From positions 1-30,915 of the forward strand of contig JBKHDM010000031.1 in NCBI GenBank assembly GCA_046541355.1: DNA of 30,915 bases, given 5' to 3'. Shown here piece by piece: positions 1 to 5,922 of this stretch (the first letter of the stretch is position 1; each line of letters begins with the position of its first letter). A program made the position numbers and the translations under genes. Source of the stretch: CAYZHV01 sp046541355 (GTDB lineage: Bacteria; Spirochaetota; Spirochaetia; DSM-27196; Alkalispirochaetaceae). The notes below the pieces were generated by a model, which worked only from the letters and a program-made list of their open reading frames with translations, did no database searches and was not told the origin of the DNA.

Positions 1-421
1 CCTGCGGCGGATAGTACTTTTTCAGGGCACCGAACCAATGCCGGTCACTCTCAACGACTCGAAGTTTATGATCCTTAGGGTGACAGGGAATGTCACCTCA
101 ACAAAAAAGTTTCAAAGCACGGGCGTTATATCTATACGTTTGATTACGGCACCAGAAAATTTGTTTTAATAGACTATTTTTAATCACAAAGCTTTTTATA
201 CCACTACCCTCGCTAAAATTCAAAAAATTGAAAACCATGGTTAATATCGGGGCACAGCTGCTGGCTCACGAGATAAAGCCCAGGGTAACCATTGGATTTG
301 ATTCGATCCTGTAGTGAAAGGCAATATGTGCGGCGCTGGAGAGCTTTGCGACCCACGTCGAGGGTCGAGGAAACGGCAGCACATGGGCCGTCGGCACAAC
401 ACATCTATAGGACTGCAAGAC
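1..421. other. Gene-free, A+T-rich left edge
   Basis: No credible gene is seen. Short open frames here have no recognisable motif or ribosome-binding site. The sequence is clearly A+T-richer than the rest of the window. The one structure visible is a 7-bp inverted repeat with a 5-base loop at 79-97 (arms GGTGACA and TGTCACC). It lacks a following T-run, so I do not call it a terminator. The segment lies downstream of the minus-strand lipoprotein gene that ends at 422. Confidence 0.5.
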
Positions 422-1219
422 TCAGGGGATCGCTTGACGTTCACCTGTTAGTATAGCGGTCGCCGATTTGACGAGTATTCCCGTGGTTTGTGTTTCGTCT
501 GGTAGAAACGATTTTCGAGTCCTCGATCGCCAGACTTCGGAGTATCCGGTAATGGTCCCTTGTGAACTCTGAATCCTGTCGATGAGACTACGCTCATACA
601 CCGGTTCGTAGACGACATCCAGTGTGTAGGTTCCGGCAGGTAATTCAGCGAAGTCCGCGCTCGACAACGTCATGTACCCGAGGATTTCTCCTTCCTCGAT
701 ATCGATTACCCGAATCTCTATCAGCCCAGCGATGAATTCGAATGGCTTTGCCGTATTTGGGAGGGATGCAATCGTGCCTTCTTCTAAGTATCTTTCGGTT
801 GAAACCGTATGACCATATGAATAATGTGTGATCTCGAATATGAAATCCGTATCAACCTGATCTGCGATTTCCGCAAAAGCCAGCGCGCCCCCGCGTTCGT
901 TAACCTGATTGAGCAGGGCCCGATCCCTCACTCGGAATCCACCACGCAGAAGCTCTTTCTCGAGCTCGTTCACGATGAAGCCGGAACCTGTTTCTGATTC
1001 AGTTAAAGTATTATCCGATACGGGAACGCGAATAACTACGCTCGTTTCATCGTTCGCGATCCGATCAAAGTAGGCATCACTAATTTCAATATCAGAAAAA
1101 CTGCTGAAGACGGGCTGTACCAAGCGTTGTTGAGATTCGGGCCATTCGGCGTCCTGACTAACGCAGCCACTCACCAACATTAGAAAAAAGCTAATTCCAA
1201 TTATGGAAAAGTACTTCAT
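422..1219 (-). CDS. Putative lipoprotein, possibly CsgG/FlgO-like fold
   Basis: A 265-residue protein from the ATG at 1219. The open frame extends upstream to a TTG at 1255, but the ATG puts a normal lipoprotein signal at the N-terminus: Lys2, a hydrophobic stretch at about 4-16, and lipobox LVSGC with Cys19 as the lipidated residue. No strong Shine-Dalgarno is seen for either start. After the signal the protein is soluble. A segment with a pattern like LRGGFRVRDRALLNQV followed by a hydrophobic strand (DTDFIFEITHYSYG) loosely resembles the N-terminal alpha/beta fold of CsgG/FlgO/TolB-N lipoproteins. That is inference from pattern only; I do not recognise a specific family. Its G+C content (about 35% in the line 781-840) is far below the mevalonate or ligase genes, which suggests foreign or relaxed DNA. 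Confidence 0.65.
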   Translation of the reverse strand: MKYFSIIGISFFLMLVSGCVSQDAEWPESQQRLVQPVFSSFSDIEISDAYFDRIANDETSVVIRVPVSDNTLTESETGSGFIVNELEKELLRGGFRVRDRALLNQVNERGGALAFAEIADQVDTDFIFEITHYSYGHTVSTERYLEEGTIASLPNTAKPFEFIAGLIEIRVIDIEEGEILGYMTLSSADFAELPAGTYTLDVVYEPVYERSLIDRIQSSQGTITGYSEVWRSRTRKSFLPDETQTTGILVKSATAILTGERQAIP

Positions 1220-1349
1220 GTTTTTTATTATCGTTAAAGAAAAGATTATTATCAATTAACGGTCCGCGAAAAACGATCTGCCCTCAACTGTCAGCAACGG
1301 TAGTAAAGTTCTGGAAAGAGGGGTGCGGACAAAAACTCGGACTACTTTT

Positions 1350-1640
1350 TGGAGGAGGTAGTCTCTGTTTTCGTATAACGACAGAATGAGAGCTGTCCTG
1401 ATGTACATCAAGTAAGACCGGGGAACGGCAGCCAGAGTTAGTGATCTCGGGTATCCGACAACCAAGACGTTGAAGAAATGGTATCGGGAGCACATCGCTC
1501 ACGGCGATCCCCAGCGCGCCACGATTCGTAAGGGGAGTTTACTGCAGACCAACAACGGTTTGCACTGCACTACTATCTTGAGCATGGTCGGAGCAAGCAC
1601 GGCATCATGGACGTATCCATGATGCGAAACCGCCCCTGGT
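1350..1640 (+). pseudogene. IS3-type transposase OrfA remnant (stop and frameshift)
   Basis: In one forward frame the DNA reads SLFSYNDRMRAVLMYIK, then a stop codon at 1413-1415, then VSDLGYPTTKTLKKWYREH. This is the first helix-turn-helix pattern of IS3-group OrfA proteins (YIKYD...AA..RELGYPSR..L..WY.E). From about 1546 the homology continues in another frame as QQRFALHYYLEHGRS, which matches the second helix-turn-helix (HYLEHGRS). One stop and one frameshift therefore interrupt it. No OrfB integrase with a DDE domain and no inverted-repeat ends were found, so only part of an element survives. Boundaries are approximate. Confidence 0.7.
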
Positions 1641-1885
1641 TTTCCCGGAGACCTGTTTCTTCCACGCTTCGTCTCGGGGCTCCTACAGCGACACCGCTGC
1701 CGCTCTGGTAAAGCGACCAAAGGCGAGGTCAGCATGACCCGGGGCGCCGGCAGTGATCGTTGACTCGAAGGTTCCGTTGACAGGTCTTGGACAGTCACGC
1801 GTGTTCCTCCGAAGTTCCGGTAGCTGTGGGCGTTCGTCGATGAGAGTCCCTGCTTGCCGGCGCTCCTCTCCTATCCCCTGCCGGT
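1641..1885. other. Gene-free decayed spacer
   Basis: No supported gene is seen between the transposase remnant and the broken kinase gene. Short open frames in both directions have no recognisable motif. It may contain further diverged IS3 sequence, but I could not establish a continuous match. Confidence 0.4.
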
Positions 1886-2330
1886 TCAGCCGGGCCAGGA
1901 GTGGGTTGTTCCGTCCACTATCAGGTCAGCCCTCGCCTGAGGATTGTCTCGTTGCATGTACCGGTCTTCTTCTTCAAACCACTCATTCCACATCTTTCGT
2001 ACCTCTGCTTCGCTCATGCCGGCGCGGCGCTCACGCTTTCGAGGATCATTACAGGCGTTACCTCCCTCGTGACCGCCTCGGGATGATGGTTTTTGCCGCA
2101 GCCGGCTGGGGTGTGGGTGAGACGTTGTGCGCCGGCGGCAATCGGTTCGAAGAGGCGTTCGACGATCTGGACCTGCCGGTCCGGCGGGCTGACCGGCCCG
2201 GAGAACTCATCAATGTGGATGACCGTTGCCTCCAAATCTTTGCTCAGAGCCGACGCCAGGGTGGATTTGCCCGACCCGCCGTGACCGTCTATCGCGACGA
2301 AAAGGGTGTTTCCGACGTTGGGACCCGCAC
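1886..2330 (-). pseudogene. Broken uridine-kinase-like P-loop kinase
   Basis: Minus-strand reading gives LFVAIDGHGGSGKSTLA, a strand plus Walker A motif (GHGGSGKST encoded at 2260-2286), then VIHIDEF and NHHPEAVTREVTPVMILE. This matches the small uridine-kinase-like P-loop family (pattern: WWENHNPEP...IMILEGVS). The frame then stops at a TGA around 2014. The expected C-terminus reappears shifted by one base: VRKMWNEWFEEEDRYMQRDN, then ADLIVDGT, ending at 1886. About 30 residues of the middle (the RGIERD region) are missing at the junction. A deletion with frameshift has therefore destroyed the gene. The true N-terminus cannot be placed. Confidence 0.75.
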
Positions 2331-2549
2331 TCAGGAGGCGCGCGGCGTGACGGGTGGGATTGCCCGGAGGGAACGGTTCGGTCTTCGCTACGCCGGAGTT
2401 GAGGAGGCGGACGTCGCTACCGAGTCGTGCCGTGGAACAGGAGCATCCCGACTGCAAATATCGACATTGCGGAGCAACCCGGATTGGTCGAGCGGGCAAA
2501 AAGGGGGATGGGCGGACGGCGCCCGGTGTCGCCGGCGGATCTACTGACG

Positions 2550-2580
2550 AAAAAAGCCGTCTCGAGAGAGACGGCTTTTA
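2550..2580 (-). terminator. Rho-independent terminator of tRNA-Pro
   Basis: An 8-bp perfect stem (GCCGTCTC and GAGACGGC at 2556-2563 and 2568-2575) with a GAGA loop. Read on the minus strand it is followed by six T residues. It starts 9 bases after the tRNA 3' end, so it ends the tRNA transcript. Confidence 0.85.
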
Positions 2581-2588
2581 GAGTACAC

Positions 2589-2662
2589 TCGGGCTGGGCG
2601 GATTTGAACCGCCGACCCCTTGTCCCCCAGACAAGTACGCTAAACCCCTGCGCTACAGCCCG
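2589..2662 (-). tRNA. tRNA-Pro (anticodon GGG)
   Basis: A 74-nt cloverleaf read on the minus strand. The acceptor stem is CGGGCTG/CAGCCCG with discriminator A. The D arm begins TAGCGCAG, typical of tRNA-Pro. The anticodon stem CTTGT/ACAAG encloses loop CTGGGGG, giving anticodon GGG (reads CCC and probably CCU). A 5-base variable loop is followed by a T arm, GGCGG TTCAAAT CCGCC. The 3' CCA is not encoded (the next bases are GTG) and must be added enzymatically. A candidate promoter lies upstream and a terminator directly downstream. Decayed, A+T-richer DNA begins beyond its 3' end. Confidence 0.95.
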
Positions 2663-2678
2663 ATTGGTTGCAGCCGAG

Positions 2679-2708
2679 AGGGTAGCACCTATGGCTGATC
2701 CGTGTCAA
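2679..2708 (-). promoter_or_regulatory. Candidate promoter of tRNA-Pro
   Basis: On the minus strand a perfect -35 box TTGACA (2708-2703) is followed, after 18 bases, by TACCCT (2684-2679), a weak -10. The expected start is about 10 bases before the mature tRNA. It sits in the gap after sppA, so the tRNA need not depend on sppA transcription. Confidence 0.45.
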
Positions 2709-2728
2709 CGAAACGGCGCCTCCCTCCC

Positions 2729-5155
2729 CTAGGGCTCAAAGCGGTAGGGGGAGAGGTAGAGGAGCCACTCCTGGTCGAACTGCTCGAGGTACGCTGCCTC
2801 CCTCAGAAGCTCCTGTACCGCCGAGGGTAGCCCACGACGCCACTGGTGCGACACCGCCCGGCGGGCGCCCTGGAGGAGGCTTGCGGGACTGAGGGCGCGG
2901 TAGTCGGTGTCGGTATAGTCGATGAGCTCCACCGGCCGCCCGAGGCGCTCCTCGAGGCTCTCTATCGCGGTGTAGATACCCCCGAGGCGGTCGACGAGTC
3001 CCCGTTCCACCGCCTGGGACCCGGTCCAGACCCGCCCCCGGGCGGCGGGTTCCACCTCATCCACCGGAAGGCCCCGCCCCTCGGCGACCGCCTCGACAAA
3101 CCGCTGGTAGGAGGCATCGACGCTCTCCTGGAGACGCTCCTCCTCCTCTCCGGTAAGCTCCCGGTAGGGGGCTGCGAAGTCGGCATTCGCTCCCCTTCCC
3201 ACCGTAACCCAGCGAACCCCTAGATTCTCGGAGAGCCCTTCGATATTGGGTATGATGGAGATCACTCCGATGGAGCCGGTGACGCTGGTCGGCTGGGCGA
3301 TAATCTCGTCGCCAAAGGCGGAGAGCAGGTAGCCTCCGGAGGCCGCGGTGCCTCCCATCGACACGATCACCGGCTTGGGTTGCTCCCCCTCCCTGGTCAG
3401 CTTGACCTCCCGGGCTATCGTCTGGGAGGCGAGGGCGGAGCCGCCCCCTGAGGCAACCCTGAGCAGTACCGCCTCGATTGACTCGTCGTTTCGTGCCTCG
3501 GCGATCGCCGCCGCCAGGGAGTCGGAGCCGGCGGTTTGCCCGGCTGTGCCGAAGCCTGTGGTGATCGGTCCTGTTACGTAGATGAGGGCTACCTTTGCCC
3601 GCCGCCGGTCGGACCACGGGTAGCGGATCTCCTCCCGGTCATCGGCCCCTCGGATCCGCGCCCTCGGCTCGAGCGCGTCGAGGGCGTCTATGATCTCGTC
3701 CTCGTAGAGCAGTCGATCCACGAGCCCCGCCTCCAGTGCCTCCTCCGCCAGCAGGTAGGGCCCTCCGTCTATTATCTCATCCACGGGGGCGGCGAGTCGC
3801 TCTCCCCTTCCCCCCTCTATCATCCCGGTAAACGCGTCGTAGAGCCCGCCGAGGAGATAGTCGAGAGCCTCCCGCTCCTCCTCGGGCATCTCGGTGTCGG
3901 TGTAGACGGTGCCGAGGTTTTTGTACTCGCCCCCGGCAAAGGCGCGCACCTCGATCCCGACGGTGTCGAGGAACTCCCGGCTGTATGCCCGGGTAATCGA
4001 CCGGCCGGTCAGAAAGACGCTGCCTGCGGGATGGAGGTAGATCTCATCTCCCGTGGCCGCGGCGAGGGCGTAGTTGAGGTTGCCGACGTTCTCGTAGTAG
4101 TAGACGACCCGCTTGCCCGCGCCGCGAAACTCCTCGAGGGCAGCCTCGATCTCCTCGATGTTGGCAAAGGAGGTCTGGAAGCTCTGCTTGCGAAAGAGGA
4201 TGCCCTCGACCTCATCGTCCCGGGCGAGGCGTCGGATCTCGGTGGCCAGGGTGAGGGCGGAGACCGACGTGTCCCACCGGGTAAAGGGCCAGACCTCCGG
4301 GGTGGTGCGCCGCTCCACAACCTCCTGCCCCGGCGCGTAGTCGAGAAAGGTTGACTCTCCCGGGGGCGCGAGGGCGGCAAACCGTTTGGGAGAGAGATGA
4401 AAGAAGAAGCTCCCACCCTGCAGGCCGTCCCCGCCCTCGGCGGTGCTTCGGTTACCAAAGCGAAAGGAGGAGAGGCTGAAGGCTATCGAGCCGAGGAGGC
4501 TCTCCCGCTCCGCGTCGTAGCTCACCCCCAGCTCGAGCCCGTCGACCGGCCGCGCCTCCACCCCCACCGTCGGCAGCAGCCACGCTTCCTCTGCGTAGGG
4601 GAGATCACCAAAGAGGGTGAATCGACTCGCCCCCGCGCCGAGGGCCGCGAGGGGGCGCACTCCGAGGCCGAGTCGCGCGCCGACCGCCTGGTTCTGATCG
4701 ACGGTGAGGGTGGCGCCGGTTGAAAGGGCGCGCACCGGGCGGTAGAGCGCCCCGAGGCGGAGGTCACCCTCCTCAAAGTTTCCCGGCGCCCAGAGGTAGG
4801 AGAGGCCGCCGTAGAGGTTGCCGGCAAGCTCTCCGGCCGCGGTAAGGGTGTGCTCCCCGGAGACCGGGCGCTCCCGATAGGCGTAGGAGAGGTTCTCCAG
4901 ATTGAAGAACGCCGCCCAGCTCTCCACCCGCTCATCCTCCCCCCGCCAGGTGGACTCGCTGTAGCCGAGCTCCCCGGCGACACCGACGCCGTTTCCCACA
5001 CCGAGGCCCGCGGGGTTGATAAGCACCGAGCGGTAGCCGTCCTCCACCGCCACCGACCCTGTCTGCGCCACAGCCGGCGCCGGGAGGGCGAGGAGGAGCA
5101 GGGCCGCGACAATCGCCGGGACGTGATCTCTTCGGAAAAAGATAGTGAAACTCAT
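2729..5155 (-). CDS. sppA: SppA-type signal peptide peptidase with N-terminal barrel-like domain
   Basis: An 808-residue serine/lysine protease of family S49, the 67K tandem type that degrades cleaved signal peptides at the membrane. Residues 1-30 form a signal peptide (VAQTG at the end). Residues about 35-270 are not part of ordinary SppA: they start with GYRSVLINPAGLG, like the NPAGL motif of PorV/UPF0164-type outer-membrane proteins, and continue as alternating beta strands. Two SppA repeats follow. The general-base lysine is in EYKNLG (about K412) and the nucleophilic serine is in TAASGGYL (about S606), the usual split between repeats. Both catalytic residues are kept, so activity is expected. 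A good ribosome-binding site (AAGGAGA, 7 bases upstream) fixes the start. The barrel part would put the enzyme in or at the outer membrane, which is inference; classic SppA is anchored in the inner membrane. Confidence 0.88.
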   Translation of the reverse strand: MSFTIFFRRDHVPAIVAALLLLALPAPAVAQTGSVAVEDGYRSVLINPAGLGVGNGVGVAGELGYSESTWRGEDERVESWAAFFNLENLSYAYRERPVSGEHTLTAAGELAGNLYGGLSYLWAPGNFEEGDLRLGALYRPVRALSTGATLTVDQNQAVGARLGLGVRPLAALGAGASRFTLFGDLPYAEEAWLLPTVGVEARPVDGLELGVSYDAERESLLGSIAFSLSSFRFGNRSTAEGGDGLQGGSFFFHLSPKRFAALAPPGESTFLDYAPGQEVVERRTTPEVWPFTRWDTSVSALTLATEIRRLARDDEVEGILFRKQSFQTSFANIEEIEAALEEFRGAGKRVVYYYENVGNLNYALAAATGDEIYLHPAGSVFLTGRSITRAYSREFLDTVGIEVRAFAGGEYKNLGTVYTDTEMPEEEREALDYLLGGLYDAFTGMIEGGRGERLAAPVDEIIDGGPYLLAEEALEAGLVDRLLYEDEIIDALDALEPRARIRGADDREEIRYPWSDRRRAKVALIYVTGPITTGFGTAGQTAGSDSLAAAIAEARNDESIEAVLLRVASGGGSALASQTIAREVKLTREGEQPKPVIVSMGGTAASGGYLLSAFGDEIIAQPTSVTGSIGVISIIPNIEGLSENLGVRWVTVGRGANADFAAPYRELTGEEEERLQESVDASYQRFVEAVAEGRGLPVDEVEPAARGRVWTGSQAVERGLVDRLGGIYTAIESLEERLGRPVELIDYTDTDYRALSPASLLQGARRAVSHQWRRGLPSAVQELLREAAYLEQFDQEWLLYLSPYRFEP

Positions 5156-5397
5156 CGGGTCTCCTTATTCCGGCTCTTTCAGGCCCGGCGGTCTCCCTCA
5201 GCGCGCCCGGTACAATCTGCGAACCTTGGCTCTTGAGGGCGTCCTCGGGCACCATCGTAGGAAGTCCTACGGTAGTATCCAGTATGCCACGTGCCTTCCC
5301 CGTTGTCTTCAGGACCCTTATCTCACATACGAAGTTGGCGGGTCCAGGTAGATGTCGCTGTGGACCAACGGAAAGGGGTATGACTACCCTTTGAAGC
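5156..5397. other. Divergent intergenic region between sppA and phhB
   Basis: Intergenic DNA of 242 bp that must carry promoters for both flanking genes. I found no convincing -35/-10 pair. Two small inverted repeats are visible: CGTAGG-AAGT-CCTACG at 5256-5271, and one with GTCCA/TGGAC arms inside 5341-5365. Either could be an operator or chance. Confidence 0.35.
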
Positions 5398-5742
5398 ATG
5401 AGTGATTTTGCGCGACAGAGCTGTGTGCCCTGCAAGGGGGGTGAGCCGCCTTTGAGGGAGGAGGAGATCCGCGAGAGGCTCGGGGAGCTGCGGGAGTGGG
5501 AGCTGGTCCGGGAGGGTGAGGTGCCGCGGCTGCGGCGGAGCTACAAGTTCAAAAACTTTGCCCAGGCCCTCGCCTTTACCGACGCGGTGGGAGCGGAGGC
5601 TGAGGAGCAGGGCCACCACCCCCGGATTGTGACCGAGTGGGGCAGGGTCACCCTCGACTGGTGGACCCACAAGATCGACGGGCTGCACGACAACGACTTT
5701 ATCATGGCCGCGAAAAGCGACCGACTCTACGCCGAAGGGTAA
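5398..5742 (+). CDS. phhB: 4a-hydroxytetrahydrobiopterin dehydratase (pterin-4a-carbinolamine dehydratase)
   Basis: A small enzyme of 114 residues that dehydrates 4a-hydroxytetrahydropterin to quinonoid dihydropterin, recycling the cofactor of aromatic amino-acid hydroxylases. Bacterial homologues can also act in pterin or molybdopterin metabolism. Family signature: GHHPRI at 72-77 (catalytic His73-His74), W81, THKIDGLHDND at 90-100 with the third active-site His91, and the closing FIMAAK. The N-terminal CVPC pair at 9-12 is common in bacterial members. Length is normal. No phenylalanine hydroxylase lies nearby, so its partner is unknown. It stands alone, divergent from sppA and followed by G+C-rich repeats. 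Confidence 0.93.
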   Translation: MSDFARQSCVPCKGGEPPLREEEIRERLGELREWELVREGEVPRLRRSYKFKNFAQALAFTDAVGAEAEEQGHHPRIVTEWGRVTLDWWTHKIDGLHDNDFIMAAKSDRLYAEG

Positions 5743-5747
5743 GGCGG

Positions 5748-5868
5748 GCTGCGGGAGCTACCGCAGGCGCTCCAGGTGCGCCCCGCGCCGCGGGAGTTAC
5801 CGCCGGGGCTGCGGGAGTTACCGCCGGCGCCGAGGTGCGCCCCGCGCCGCGGGTGCGCCCCGGCCCGG
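5748..5868 (+). repeat. Short G+C-rich direct repeats after phhB
   Basis: Three near-identical 20-base units, GC(T/C)GCGGGAG(C/T)TACCGC(A/C)GG, start at 5748, 5787 and 5808. Interleaved with them is a second motif, GGTGCGCCCCGCGCC, seen twice, with a third partial copy (GGGTGCGCCCCGGCC). The array starts 6 bases after the phhB stop and ends before the transporter gene. It stays open in the transporter's frame for 49 codons, but the resulting Pro/Arg-rich peptide looks like translated repeat rather than protein. Confidence 0.6.
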
Positions 5869-5907
5869 GCGCCCTGCCGGTCTGCTGCGAAAGGTCCGGC
5901 GATCTGC

Positions 5908-5913
5908 TATGAT
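5908..5913 (+). promoter_or_regulatory. Candidate -10 box for the MFS-HEAT gene
   Basis: TATGAT (five of six consensus bases) lies just before the in-frame GTG at 5923. A start of transcription about 7 bases downstream would make the mRNA nearly leaderless, in line with the missing ribosome-binding site. The -35 region (5885-5890) matches poorly. Confidence 0.3.
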
Positions 5914-5922
5914 CCCCGGGTT

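Noticed and set aside
79..97. Terminator at the left edge
   Set aside because: The hairpin has no T-run in either direction at the right position and no gene end beside it.
3536..4354. Plus-strand open frame opposite sppA
   Set aside because: Antisense shadow of a gene with intact catalytic motifs.
5776..5922. N-terminal extension of the MFS-HEAT protein
   Set aside because: It is a translation of the G+C-rich repeats, Pro/Arg-rich, and does not resemble an MFS N-terminus.
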